Source: Alphaproteobacteria bacterium
GTDB taxonomy: Bacteria > Pseudomonadota > Alphaproteobacteria > SMXP01
Assembly (NCBI GenBank): GCA_028285305.1
Contig: JANQPV010000049.1
Location: forward strand, 1-64,000
Reading direction: 5' to 3'
DNA length: 64,000 nucleotides
How positions within the stretch are numbered: position 1 is the first letter of the stretch; each line of letters starts with the position of its first letter. This document shows, piece by piece, positions 49,182 to 57,969 of this stretch. The notes beneath the pieces were generated by a model. That model ran no database searches, had not been told where the DNA came from, and saw only the letters and a program-made list of their open reading frames with translations. The translations under genes were made by a program, and so were the position numbers.

Positions 49182-50042
49182 TCAGCTTTCGAAATCGAGA
49201 CCGACATCAAGGCAGGGTGCACTGTGGGTGATCCAACCGACTGAGATGAGATCGACACCCGATTCCGCAATGGGGGCGACCGTTTCTGCCGTGATGCCGC
49301 CCGAGGCTTCCAGCAAGACTCGGCCTTGGGTGAGTTCAACGGCTTTATTCAGGGTTGCCGGCTTCATGTTATCAAGAAGTACCGCATCAATGGGGTACGC
49401 AAGGGCCTCCTCCAGTTGTTCCAGTGTATCCACTTCGACCTCGATCTTGGTCATGTGGGTGTTTGCGGCCAGCGCCGCCTCAATGGCCGGCCGAACGCCG
49501 CCGGCGATGGCGATGTGATTGTCTTTGATCAGAATTCCATCATAGAGCCCAAATCTATGGTTTACGCCTCCGCCCGCTCGAACGGCGTACTTTTCCAGGG
49601 CGCGCAGCCCCGGCGTTGTCTTCCGTGTACAACAGATCTTGGCTTTGGTGTGTGCGACCGCCTCGACAATCGCCTTCGTCGTCGAGGCAATTCCGGAAAG
49701 ATGGCCCAGAAAGTTGAGTGCCACTCGCTCGCCGGTAAGAAGAGCGCGGGCAGAGCCTTCAACGGAGGCAATCTCTGATCCCCGAACCAGCTCTTGTCCA
49801 TCCTCGCTGAGAGGTGTGAACTTAAGATCCCGCTCAATCATCTCAAAGGCGAGGCGCGCAACTTCGAGGCCGGCCAGGCACCCAGGTTGCCGAGAACGGA
49901 TGACCACCCTGGCCTTGGCGCCTGACGGGATGGTCGCTTGTGTTGTCCGATCCCCCGCATCCGCCAAATCCTCTTGGAAGGCTTCATTGATCTTTGCCTT
50001 GATGAAGGCGGCATTGGGTCCGTCTAGCAATAGATTCTCCAT
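49182..50042 (-). CDS. nadC: Nicotinate-nucleotide pyrophosphorylase (carboxylating)
   Basis: A 286-residue quinolinate phosphoribosyltransferase that makes NaMN from quinolinate and PRPP. Matching parts are IKAKINEAFQEDLADAGDRTTQATIPS, LNFLGHLSGIASTTKAIVEAV, the conserved ICCTRKTTPGLRALEKYAVRAGGG, and NHRFGLYDGILIKDNHIAIAGG. The frame is open to 50234, but ATG 50042, with GAGG about 10 bases upstream, gives the family length. It is the third gene of nadA-B-C, 25 bases after nadB. Confidence 0.97.
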   Translation of the reverse strand: MENLLLDGPNAAFIKAKINEAFQEDLADAGDRTTQATIPSGAKARVVIRSRQPGCLAGLEVARLAFEMIERDLKFTPLSEDGQELVRGSEIASVEGSARALLTGERVALNFLGHLSGIASTTKAIVEAVAHTKAKICCTRKTTPGLRALEKYAVRAGGGVNHRFGLYDGILIKDNHIAIAGGVRPAIEAALAANTHMTKIEVEVDTLEQLEEALAYPIDAVLLDNMKPATLNKAVELTQGRVLLEASGGITAETVAPIAESGVDLISVGWITHSAPCLDVGLDFES

Positions 50043-50067
50043 AAGCGGCTTACCTCGTGACGGATCA

Positions 50068-51618
50068 CTATGCCCTTTTAGGGCTTTTCGCTGCAACTTC
50101 GTCAGCCTCGCGCAAGGAAATGCGGCGTCGTTCGCAAAATGCGGGGCGGGGCTCAGGATAGTCCGATCTATAGTGTCCACCGCGGCTTTCTTCTCTGAGT
50201 TGGGCGGACGCCACAATGACTTTTGCTGCCGCAAGGGCGTTTTTGAACGAGGGATCGTCGCAGTTCTGGCCGGCTTCCTCGATGAACGCCATCGCTGTAC
50301 TGAGGCTCTCTGCGTTGCGGATCACACCCACATGGTCCGCCATCGTCCGGCGCAGCTTCTGGAGCAGCTGAGGACTGACCGAGGACGTCAAATCGTGCGT
50401 CGACGGAGAGAGCTCGACATCTGACGCCTCCTCGTCTGGGATCCGGGATTTAATCTGAGTGGCGATTTGATTGGCAAAGACGAGGGCTTCAAGAAGTGAG
50501 TTGCTGGCAAGACGATTTGCACCGTGCGCGCCTGTGCTGGCGACTTCGCCGCACGCCCAGAGTCCGCTGATGGTTGTCTCCCCAAAAGCATCTGTCACCA
50601 ATCCGCCCATGTGATAGTGCGCAGCCGGTGCTACGGGGATCGGTTCTTTGACGGGATCCAGACCGACCCGTTTGCAAGACGCATAGACAGTAGGGAAGTG
50701 CTCTGGGAAGGCAGCGCCGATTGCGTCGCGGCAGTCCAAATAAACTTTGCCAGAGCGCAAACGCTCGCGGTGGATCCCCATCGCCACCACATTTCTGGGC
50801 GCTAATTCAGCGAGCGAATGCTCATTTTTCATAAAGCGAACGTTCGAACTGTTAATAAGCACAGCGCCTTCACCCCTAAGCGCTTCCGTTGCAAGGGGTG
50901 CAGGATCTTGGTCGATGTCCATCCCGGTGGGGTGAAACTGCACGAATTCGCAGTCTGCAGCGACGGCACCTGCGCGCAGAGCCATACCAAGGCCTTCGCC
51001 GCGCACACTCTTCGGATTGGTGGTCACCGCGAACAGACCGCCCACACCCCCTGTTGCCAAGACAACCTGACTGGCATTTAGGCGAATGCTCTCTCTCTGT
51101 TTAAAGGAGAGACTCCAGGCCGTAACGCCGCGAACACGGTTGCTGTCAACGTCGAGAGCGACGGCGGTATAGCCTTCGATAATCTTGATGGAAGGCATCG
51201 CGTGCACCGCGTCGCCAATCGCTTGCATGACCGCCGCACCGGCTCGGTCACCGCTCACACGAACGATACGGTTTTCGCTATGCGCTCCTTCGCGCCCGAG
51301 TGCGAAGAAGCCGGAAGAGGTGCGGTCGAATGGAACGCCAATGTCTACCAAATCCCTGATGCGGTCGGGGGCGTCTTCCGCAACGAGCCGGGCAATTCGT
51401 TCATCTACCAATCCGGCACCGGCCTCAATCGAGTCCTTGACGTGAGCCTCGATCGAGTCTTCTGGCCCCAGCGCTGCGGCGATGCCGCCCTGAGCCCATG
51501 CGCTTGCTGTGTTTTTTGTGATGGGCGGGCCCGACAGGACCGTTACGGGCAAAGGCGCCAACTTGAGAGCAGTAAAAAGACCGGCGAGCCCGCCGCCGAT
51601 GACAAGGATGCTGGTCAT
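50068..51618 (-). CDS. nadB: L-aspartate oxidase
   Basis: A 516-residue FAD enzyme that oxidises aspartate to iminoaspartate, the substrate of NadA. The dinucleotide fold is ILVIGGGLAGLFTALKLAPL at the start. Active-site segments include the SAWAQGGIAAAL loop, VQFHPTGMDID, PVAPAAHYHMGGLVTD and GLWACGEVASTGAHGANRLASNSLLEALVFA. The C-terminal helical domain is present, ending at a full-length terminus. It sits between nadA and nadC with small gaps and is part of the putatively NadQ-controlled operon. Confidence 0.97.
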   Translation of the reverse strand: MTSILVIGGGLAGLFTALKLAPLPVTVLSGPPITKNTASAWAQGGIAAALGPEDSIEAHVKDSIEAGAGLVDERIARLVAEDAPDRIRDLVDIGVPFDRTSSGFFALGREGAHSENRIVRVSGDRAGAAVMQAIGDAVHAMPSIKIIEGYTAVALDVDSNRVRGVTAWSLSFKQRESIRLNASQVVLATGGVGGLFAVTTNPKSVRGEGLGMALRAGAVAADCEFVQFHPTGMDIDQDPAPLATEALRGEGAVLINSSNVRFMKNEHSLAELAPRNVVAMGIHRERLRSGKVYLDCRDAIGAAFPEHFPTVYASCKRVGLDPVKEPIPVAPAAHYHMGGLVTDAFGETTISGLWACGEVASTGAHGANRLASNSLLEALVFANQIATQIKSRIPDEEASDVELSPSTHDLTSSVSPQLLQKLRRTMADHVGVIRNAESLSTAMAFIEEAGQNCDDPSFKNALAAAKVIVASAQLREESRGGHYRSDYPEPRPAFCERRRISLREADEVAAKSPKRA

Positions 51619-51655
51619 GGCGCCGCCCTAAGACTTCGATCGAAGTTGCTTGGTT

Positions 51656-52762
51656 TTACAAGGCCGCGTATTCGACATGCGCCAGCGGTTGCTGTGTACG
51701 GAACTTCGGTCCGGATACTTTACGCAACGGCAAGTCCACCATACGCTGAACGGCAAGGCGCGCTTTCTCGGCAACGGCTGGATCAACATTTACCTCGACG
51801 GTCAGCGTCTGCAAGCTGTGCAAGATGTTCTCCAAGGTGATCCGCTTCATATGTGGGCAGAGATTGCAGGGCCGTATGAATTCGACGTCCGGATTTTCCA
51901 CTGCCACATTGTCGCTCATGGAGCATTCTGTAATCAGAGCGACCTTTTCCGGCTGCTCTTTCTTCACATAGTTGGACATATCGGACGTAGAGCCCGCATA
52001 GTCGGCCGCGGCCATAACTTCAGGCGGGCATTCCGGGTGCGCGAGTACCAACAGACCTGGGTTAGCGTCCCGCAACTCATCGATGTCCTCAGTCGTGAAC
52101 TGCTCGTGGACTTCGCAGCGTCCTTTCCATGTAATGATTTCGACATCAGTCATCGTCGCGACGTTCTTGGCCAGAAATTCATCTGGGAGAAGAATAACCT
52201 CGTCCACGCCCAAAGATTCGACCACCTGAACGGCATTGGAAGACGTGCAGCAGATATCGCTCTCGGCTTTGACGTCGGCAGACGTGTTCACATAGGTCAC
52301 GACGGGCACACCGGGATATTTCGCTTTGAGCTGGCGTACATCCTCACCGGTGATCGATGCCGCCAACGAACAGCCGGCACGTTCATCGGGAATCAAGACC
52401 GTCTTTTCAGGGCTCAAGATTTTAGACGTTTCAGCCATAAAGTGAACACCAGCTTGGACAATGATATCCGCGTCAGCTTGCGCCGCCAGTTTGGCCAGTT
52501 GCAAGCTGTCTCCAGAGAAGTCAGCGACGCAGTTAAAGATCTCAGGAGTCATGTAATTGTGGGCGAGCACAATAGCGCCCCGCTCACGTTTGAGGTCGTT
52601 TATGGCCTTGATATAGCGTGCATACACAGGCCATTCGAATTCGGGGATGACGCTCGCAACACGCCGATAAAGAGGCTCAAGTTCCTTCGCCAGAGCAGGC
52701 GTGAACTCCGGAAGAGCGCTCAATTCCGTCTCTTTCTTGTTTGGACTCACCATGGTGCTCAC
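51656..52762 (-). CDS. nadA: Quinolinate synthase
   Basis: A 368-residue [4Fe-4S] enzyme that condenses iminoaspartate with dihydroxyacetone phosphate to quinolinate. The three cluster cysteines lie in [21 protein letters not shown] and [18 protein letters not shown], with [25 protein letters not shown], residues of the first repeat, also matching. I chose GTG 52762 because GAGGGGAAAG lies about 7 bases upstream; ATG 52753 is an alternative, and the frame is open to 52825 across the operator, where it would be untranslated leader. It heads nadA-nadB-nadC. Confidence 0.96.
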   Translation of the reverse strand: MSTMVSPNKKETELSALPEFTPALAKELEPLYRRVASVIPEFEWPVYARYIKAINDLKRERGAIVLAHNYMTPEIFNCVADFSGDSLQLAKLAAQADADIIVQAGVHFMAETSKILSPEKTVLIPDERAGCSLAASITGEDVRQLKAKYPGVPVVTYVNTSADVKAESDICCTSSNAVQVVESLGVDEVILLPDEFLAKNVATMTDVEIITWKGRCEVHEQFTTEDIDELRDANPGLLVLAHPECPPEVMAAADYAGSTSDMSNYVKKEQPEKVALITECSMSDNVAVENPDVEFIRPCNLCPHMKRITLENILHSLQTLTVEVNVDPAVAEKARLAVQRMVDLPLRKVSGPKFRTQQPLAHVEYAAL

Positions 52763-52806
52763 GGTCTTTCCCCTCGTCAAATTGCCCTTAGGCGGTTGAG
52801 AATTAA

Positions 52807-52885
52807 TTATACTCAATTTGAGCATAAGTGGATAATAGTACCTGACCGCTGAATTGTCAAGGAATTATGACGGATTCGAGCATAA
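52807..52885 (-). promoter_or_regulatory. nadA promoter with two 21-base operator-like palindromes
   Basis: Toward nadA there is a perfect -35 TTGACA (52855-52860), a 17-base spacer and a -10 TATTAT (52832-52837), so start is near 52825. Site 1 (52807-52827) has half-sites TTATACTCAA and TTGAGCATAA around one base, symmetrical except at one position, and covers the start point. Site 2 (52865-52885) has TTATG and GAGCATAA ends with a degenerate middle and sits just above the -35. The two share outer bases and are 58 bases apart. They fit the NAD-responsive NadQ type, whose candidate gene is at 57970-58920. Confidence 0.8.
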
Positions 52886-52915
52886 GTCTGGGTTGCAAAC
52901 AACTTATTGGGAACT

Positions 52916-53428
52916 TCAATGATCGCCGGAAGGAGGTGTCCATCGGGGAGGCTGGAACAGAGCGTCGCCCTCAAGAACAAAGGCGTGACCGAGAATGCTC
53001 TTCGTCAAGTTGCTCATTGGAAGTGCCGCGATGTCCTCTTCGGTAAACCAGCCCAACTCCGAGGTCTCCGAGTGATCGGGCCGCGCGGTTCCCGATAGAA
53101 CTTCACCGGCAAAGCATACACTCGTATAGACGGTCCGATCTCCGTTTGGATAAGTGTGTTCGAAGTCTGGTCCGCCGAACACGCCCACAATCCGTGTCGG
53201 CCGAACATACAAGCCAGTCTCTTCCCAGCACTCGCGGACTGCGGCGTCGGCCGGAGGCTCATGCGCTTCGATTTGACCTCCCACGGTCATCCAATGCCCC
53301 GAATCAACGCTTTTCACGAGCAGAACGCGCCGCCGGGCATCGTAAACAAGGACCGAAACGGAAGGCAGGATCAAAAGATCGTGTCCGATCCGTTTACGGA
53401 TGCTCTGAACATAGTTCGACGCAGGCAT
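52916..53428 (-). CDS. Nudix hydrolase
   Basis: A 170-residue Nudix protein with a complete Nudix box, GGQIEAHEPPADAAVRECWEETGL (about residues 49-72), fitting GX5EX7REUXEEXGU. VSVLVYDARRRVLLVKSVDSG before it and FAGEVLSG, ELGWFTEEDI after it match ADP-ribose/nucleotide pyrophosphatase-like members, but the substrate cannot be told. It lies upstream of nadA on the same strand, yet the strong nadA promoter begins after its stop. Its place beside NAD synthesis genes makes a dinucleotide substrate conceivable. Confidence 0.92.
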   Translation of the reverse strand: MPASNYVQSIRKRIGHDLLILPSVSVLVYDARRRVLLVKSVDSGHWMTVGGQIEAHEPPADAAVRECWEETGLYVRPTRIVGVFGGPDFEHTYPNGDRTVYTSVCFAGEVLSGTARPDHSETSELGWFTEEDIAALPMSNLTKSILGHAFVLEGDALFQPPRWTPPSGDH

Positions 53429-53440
53429 CGCTCGAACCGA

Positions 53441-54268
53441 TTAGGTGCCGGTAAATTCGGGAGGCCGCTTTTCGAGAAAGTGGGCAACACCTTCTTTGAA
53501 GTCGTCGGTCTTCAAGCTTTCAATCATTTCCGTATTGGCAACGCCAATCGCCTCGGCGAGTGTCAAGTTAAGGGCCTCGTAGACCTGTTTCTTAATGATG
53601 CGGGTGGAGCGGGGCGAGGACAAGGCCGCCAGCTCTTTGGCGTATGCGCGCACTTCCTGCATGAAGGTATCTTGGGGGATGACCCGGCTGACGAGCCCCA
53701 TTTTTTCGGCTTCTTTGGCCGTCACTTTGCGCGCCGTCATCAGGAGGTCGAGGGCGTTCGAGTGGCCCACCAAGCGGGGCAGGGTCCAGCTCAATCCGTG
53801 CTCCGCAATCAATCCACGTCGCGCAAACGCCGTCGTGAAGACAGCATTCTCCGATGCGAACCGGATATCCGTGAACAGAACGATTGCAAGACCCATGCCC
53901 GCAACGGGACCGTTGATGGCGCCGATGATGGGTTTCGTAACGCCTAAGAGGTAAGAATACTGGGTTTGATAATCTGCGGGAACGCGCGGGTCGTAAGGCT
54001 TGGTCGTCACGCGCAAGGACCGTTCTTCCGGTCCGTCTTTGCGGCTGCTCATGTCGGCCAAATTGTTCATCTCGGCTCCGGCACAAAACCCGCGGCCGGC
54101 GCCCGTCAAGATGATCACCCGTACGTTTGGATCAGCATCAGCTTTCGCCATGGCGTCTCGGACTTCCTTTTCCATCTCTCCGGTCCAGGCGTTCAGTCGC
54201 TCGGGCCGGTTAAGTGTTACGGTCGCGAGGTGATCGCTGGTTTCGTAGATTACGTTTTCGTAGGTCAT
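53441..54268 (-). CDS. Enoyl-CoA hydratase/isomerase family protein
   Basis: A 275-residue crotonase-fold enzyme. VTLNRPERLNAWTGEMEKEV near the start, the oxyanion segment GAGRGFCAGAEMNNLADM (about residue 60), GAINGPVAGMGLAIVLFTDIRFASENAVF, and the catalytic glutamate in GLIAEHGLSWTLPRLVG are in the usual places. It probably hydrates trans-2-enoyl-CoA in fatty- or aromatic-acid breakdown; dehalogenase- or isomerase-type activity is possible. It lies 12 bases upstream of the Nudix gene and may be co-transcribed with it. Confidence 0.93.
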   Translation of the reverse strand: MTYENVIYETSDHLATVTLNRPERLNAWTGEMEKEVRDAMAKADADPNVRVIILTGAGRGFCAGAEMNNLADMSSRKDGPEERSLRVTTKPYDPRVPADYQTQYSYLLGVTKPIIGAINGPVAGMGLAIVLFTDIRFASENAVFTTAFARRGLIAEHGLSWTLPRLVGHSNALDLLMTARKVTAKEAEKMGLVSRVIPQDTFMQEVRAYAKELAALSSPRSTRIIKKQVYEALNLTLAEAIGVANTEMIESLKTDDFKEGVAHFLEKRPPEFTGT

Positions 54269-54456
54269 GGGGTCTCCTGGTGTCCGGCCAATCGCTGCGC
54301 CCGAAATCTCCTCTTAGGGCATCGGGGCAAGGCTAGAGAGCTTTTAGCCCGCTTGTCGCCGGATTGGTAGAGCAGTCGATTCGTTCAACGGCGTTTCGCC
54401 GTGCATTAGTTCTAAGCAAAGAAAGAGTAGCGCTCCGGTCACTAAGCGTTTTCATA

Positions 54457-54493
54457 AATACTTGTTGCAACAAATATTGTTATGACATATAAA
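54457..54493 (+). promoter_or_regulatory. Candidate MarR operator and promoter of the monooxygenase operon
   Basis: A 12-base perfect palindrome TTGTTGCAACAA (54462-54473) lies within a 22-base near-palindrome (54457-54478, AATA and TATT ends, one mismatched pair). It overlaps a -35-like TTGCAA (54465-54470), and 17 bases on is a -10 TATAAA (54488-54493). Start would be near 54500, 25 bases before the ATG with GGGAGAAG. The MarR gene two places downstream is the obvious ligand-responsive repressor; MarR operators are typically palindromes of this kind. Confidence 0.65.
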
Positions 54494-54524
54494 AGATTGA
54501 AGACGAAAGAATGGGAGAAGAGTC

Positions 54525-56318
54525 ATGTCCGAGCGCAATGTACCTGTACTTATTGTTGGTGGTGGAGGGGCTGGCCTGACATGTTCCATGCTGCTGTCTC
54601 AGCTCGGCATTGACACCTGGTTGGTGAATGCTCGGCCGTCGACATCGGACCTGCCCAAAGCGCATGTCCTAAATCAGCGGGCGATGGAAATTTTGAAGGA
54701 TGTGGGGTTGGCCGAGACCATTTACGAACGCGGAACGCCCCTTGAAAACATGAAAGCCTCGGCTTGGTATGCGGGCCTTGCGGGAGACGACGAAGACTTT
54801 GGCCGCAAGCTCGGCCAATTGGAAGCGTGGGGGGCCGGGTACACCAACCCGGATTGGGTGGCCGCAAGTCCGTGTGCGTCTACGAACCTTCCGCAGATAC
54901 GTCTCGAGCCGTTACTCCGTGCGAGGGCGGAGGAAATGGCGCCAGGCAAAGTCAACTTCAACCACGAAGTCATCGATATCCGGCAAGACGCCGAGGGTGT
55001 GACCACAACAATTCGCGACCTGAACAACAACAATGCGTACACCGTCAAGTCCAAATACGTGCTCGCGTGTGACGGCGGGCGCACCATCGGCCCGGCTCTC
55101 GGTGTAGAAATGGAGGGGCCGCGCGACCTGTCCGAGCAGATCACGATCCATATGACCGCCGACCTGTCCCAGTGGGCGCGCGATCCAGACGTCTTGATAC
55201 GCTGGATGTGGCCACCACAAGTGGGTGTTATGTCCGTACTCGTGCCCATGGGGCCCGAAAAGTGGGGGCCTGAGTCAGAGGAATGGGTCTTTCATCTCAA
55301 TTATCCGACGGATGATCCGCGTGCGTTGGACAACGACAAAATTGAGAAAGACATGCGCGCGGCCTTGGGGATCAGCGATCATCCAGTCAAGATCCATAAG
55401 ATTACGCGGTGGTCGCTTGAGGGCGTTGTGGCTGAGCGACTTCAAGTGGGACGGGTCTTCCTGCTCGGAGATGCCGCCCATCGCCACCCCCCGACCGGAG
55501 GATTGGGCCTCAACAGCGCCATTCAAGACGCCCATAACATGTGCTGGAAACTGGCCGCGGTGCTGCATGGAAGGGCATCGGGTGCTCTACTCGAGAGTTA
55601 CGCAAGCGAACGCAAGCCCGTCGTCCAAAACAACGTGGATTGCTCTGTTGAAAGTGCGTTGAATCATTTCGCAATTGCAGAAGCGATAGGAATCAGCCCA
55701 GAAGCCGGAGCGGAACAAAATTGGAAGAGTGTCAAACGTCTCTGGAATGATCGCCCCGAAGACGAAGAGTTTCGTCGGCTGGTGGCTCAATCCATCCATA
55801 CACAGACGATGGAGTTTGGCGAACACAATATCGAATACGGATACACCTATAGAAGGGAGGGGGCCGCGATTGTGCCCGGCGCGGACGAAGTGCAGGCTTC
55901 GCCGGACTCCAGGCGACTCTACCAGCCCAGTACCGTGCCCGGATCGTGCTTGCCTCACGCTTGGGTGGACACCTATGAAGGAGAGCGCGTGTCCACGCTC
56001 GACCTGGTTCAGCCTGGCCGCTTTCTGCTGATTGCAGGAGAAAACGGGCCCGCGTGGTGTGATGCGGCCAAGCAGATCGCGAAGGGGCTGGATCTGCCTC
56101 TTGATGCCGTAATCATTGGTGCATCGAACGGCGATTACTTGGATCAACGCAGCAGTTGGCTCGCCCAGCGCGGCATAACAAACGAGGGAGCCATTCTCGT
56201 TCGGCCGGACCGCTTCGTTGCCTGGCGTAATCTTGGCAGCTCTGCGGCGCCCCAAGCGGAATTGGAACGCGCGCTCACACTTGTTTTGGGACGTGATGAA
56301 ATGAGAAACGCCGCATGA
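54525..56318 (+). CDS. FAD-dependent aromatic monooxygenase (PheA/TfdB-like)
   Basis: A 597-residue class A flavoprotein hydroxylase. FAD motifs are VLIVGGGGAGLTCSMLLSQLG (residues 8-28), the middle YVLACDGGRTIG (DG motif, about residue 180), and the GD motif RVFLLGDAAHRHPPTGGLGLNSAIQDAHNMCWKL (about residues 305-340). A thioredoxin-like C-terminal domain (residues 470-590) matches phenol hydroxylase-type enzymes. It likely hydroxylates a phenolic or other aromatic ring with NAD(P)H and oxygen; the substrate is unknown. It overlaps marR by four bases and heads a three-gene operon. Confidence 0.93.
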   Translation: MSERNVPVLIVGGGGAGLTCSMLLSQLGIDTWLVNARPSTSDLPKAHVLNQRAMEILKDVGLAETIYERGTPLENMKASAWYAGLAGDDEDFGRKLGQLEAWGAGYTNPDWVAASPCASTNLPQIRLEPLLRARAEEMAPGKVNFNHEVIDIRQDAEGVTTTIRDLNNNNAYTVKSKYVLACDGGRTIGPALGVEMEGPRDLSEQITIHMTADLSQWARDPDVLIRWMWPPQVGVMSVLVPMGPEKWGPESEEWVFHLNYPTDDPRALDNDKIEKDMRAALGISDHPVKIHKITRWSLEGVVAERLQVGRVFLLGDAAHRHPPTGGLGLNSAIQDAHNMCWKLAAVLHGRASGALLESYASERKPVVQNNVDCSVESALNHFAIAEAIGISPEAGAEQNWKSVKRLWNDRPEDEEFRRLVAQSIHTQTMEFGEHNIEYGYTYRREGAAIVPGADEVQASPDSRRLYQPSTVPGSCLPHAWVDTYEGERVSTLDLVQPGRFLLIAGENGPAWCDAAKQIAKGLDLPLDAVIIGASNGDYLDQRSSWLAQRGITNEGAILVRPDRFVAWRNLGSSAAPQAELERALTLVLGRDEMRNAA

Positions 56319-56842
56319 ACGAAGTTAAAGTACGCGAACCTGAATACGATCGAATAGGCCGCGACACCTTCATAAATTTGTTCCTGGCCGCTGGTCGCCT
56401 TACGGAGGAAGTCGAAAACGTCTGCAAGGCGCAAGGTCTCACCATGGCACATTATGTCGTCCTTTGGGTGGTATGCCTATCGGAGGCCAAGCAGCAAGGA
56501 GGCGTGCCCATGGGTGTGATCACCGACGGCCTGCTGACGCGAGCATCCGATGCAACCCGTCTCGTGGACCGGCTCAAACGCGATGGGTATTTGGAGCGGT
56601 TTCCCTCGGAGAATGATCGGCGCGTGGTTCTGGTGCGCGCGACACAAAGCGGGCAAACGCTCTTCCGCCAACTCACGTTCGGTATAAAAAGTCTTCACCG
56701 GGAGCAATGGAGCGCGCTCACCCGCTCAGAACTCAAGGAATTGTTGGTCCTCTTGTCCAAAGTTTTATGGCGGGAAGAGACGCCGTCGAGCAAACATCCC
56801 TTAGAGGAGATGCCCCCGGTTATGGCCACCGGCAATAAATGA
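56315..56842 (+). CDS. MarR-family transcriptional regulator
   Basis: A 175-residue winged-helix regulator. The domain spans about residues 25-140: FLAAGRLTEEVENVCKAQGLTMAHYVVLWVV, the recognition helix TRASDATRLVDRLKRDGYLERF, and the wing SENDRRVVLVRATQSG. It overlaps the monooxygenase stop and the next frame (ATGA-type junctions), so it is co-expressed with the enzymes. It most likely represses the operon through the palindrome at 54457-54478 and releases it on binding the aromatic substrate. Confidence 0.9.
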   Translation: MNEVKVREPEYDRIGRDTFINLFLAAGRLTEEVENVCKAQGLTMAHYVVLWVVCLSEAKQQGGVPMGVITDGLLTRASDATRLVDRLKRDGYLERFPSENDRRVVLVRATQSGQTLFRQLTFGIKSLHREQWSALTRSELKELLVLLSKVLWREETPSSKHPLEEMPPVMATGNK

Positions 56843-56871
56843 AGACTTTAACAAAGAGCAGGGAGGGAAGA

Positions 56872-57906
56872 ATGATCGAAAGAAGAACGCTGATGAAAGC
56901 CACCGCCGCGGCCACCGCGTTGGGAACATTTGGAGCGGGAAGTGCCTTGAGTGAATCGGGGCCGCAAAAAATTGATGTGCACCAACACTTCCTACCCGAT
57001 GTCTACACCGAAGCCTTGGCGAAATTGGGTATTCGCGGGGCAGGGGGAGTCGACTTTCCCGAATGGACTCCCGAAGGCGCCGTCGAGATGATGAACGGTC
57101 AGGGGATCCAGACGGGCATCTTGTCGATCTCTTCGCCCGGTGTGCATTTTGGGGATGACGGCGCCGCAGTCGACTTAGCCAGAACCTGTAACGAATACTC
57201 TGCTGCTCTGGTTAAGCAGAACCTGGATCGGTTTGGTGTCTTTGCCGTTCTCCCCATGCCTCTAGTCGAGGCCTCGTTGACGGAGGCTGAGTTTGCGCTC
57301 GATGAATTGGCATTGGATGGTGTTGTCCTTCCGTCCAGTTACTCTGATGGAACCTATTTGGGCGACCCAAAGTTTGATGCTTTGATGGCCGAGCTGGATC
57401 AACGCTCGGCGGTGGCTTTTGTTCACCCGACCGTGCCGGTCAGTGCACCGGGCGAGCAGCTTACCATTCCTCCGTTTGCGACTGAGTTCGTGTTCGACAC
57501 CAGCCGGGCAATTGCCAACCTGATCTGGACGGGCGCGGCCGAAAAGTACCCCAATATCAAGTTTATCTTCTCTCACGCCGGAGGAACCGCACCGTTTCTG
57601 GCGTGGCGCTGGTCTCTGTTGGAGCAATTGCCCGCAACAAAGGCTGCCGCTCCGAAGGGCTTTTTGCACTACTTACGGAACTTCTATTACGACACGGCAT
57701 TGTCGGGAGGCGAGCAGGTCCTCAGCGCACTAACGAAACTCGTTCCCAGTGACCGCATTCTGTTCGGCAGCGACTTTCCCTTTGCTCCGCCTCCCGTCAG
57801 CGTCGCGGCCTGGGCCGGAGTCTCTCGGTTCGATGGCCTGAACGCGGCAGACCGGGACAATATCGCATCCCTAAATGCCAAACAGATGTTCCCGCGGCTT
57901 GCCTAG
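56872..57906 (+). CDS. Tat-signal amidohydrolase (ACMSD/gamma-resorcylate decarboxylase-like, Amidohydro_2)
   Basis: A 344-residue metal-dependent amidohydrolase. Metal ligands appear in KIDVHQHFLPD (HxH, about residue 34), VAFVHPTVPV, FIFSHAGGTAPFLAWRW and FGSDFPFAPPP (Asp). The ACMSD-like branch contains decarboxylases and hydrolases of aromatic or lactone compounds. The N-terminus MIERRTLMKATAAATALGT has an RRxLMK twin-arginine motif and a hydrophobic stretch ending near residue 28, so export by Tat is predicted. GAGGGAAG precedes ATG 56872; the frame is open to 56839. It is the last gene of the monooxygenase operon. Confidence 0.9.
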   Translation: MIERRTLMKATAAATALGTFGAGSALSESGPQKIDVHQHFLPDVYTEALAKLGIRGAGGVDFPEWTPEGAVEMMNGQGIQTGILSISSPGVHFGDDGAAVDLARTCNEYSAALVKQNLDRFGVFAVLPMPLVEASLTEAEFALDELALDGVVLPSSYSDGTYLGDPKFDALMAELDQRSAVAFVHPTVPVSAPGEQLTIPPFATEFVFDTSRAIANLIWTGAAEKYPNIKFIFSHAGGTAPFLAWRWSLLEQLPATKAAAPKGFLHYLRNFYYDTALSGGEQVLSALTKLVPSDRILFGSDFPFAPPPVSVAAWAGVSRFDGLNAADRDNIASLNAKQMFPRLA

Positions 57907-57969
57907 ACTTTCGCAAGGTCAAGCGGTAGCTCTGGCGGCAGCTTACAAGCTGGTGGATGAGGTGCACGC

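Noticed and set aside
51650-52852. Plus-strand 400-codon open frame
   Set aside because: Antisense to nadA across its full length; nadA has all cluster cysteines and the promoter. The plus frame is a shadow.
54350-54400. TGGTAGAGCAG-like sequence resembling a tRNA D-arm
   Set aside because: I could not find matching acceptor, anticodon and T-arm stems around it; the similarity is limited to about 10 bases.
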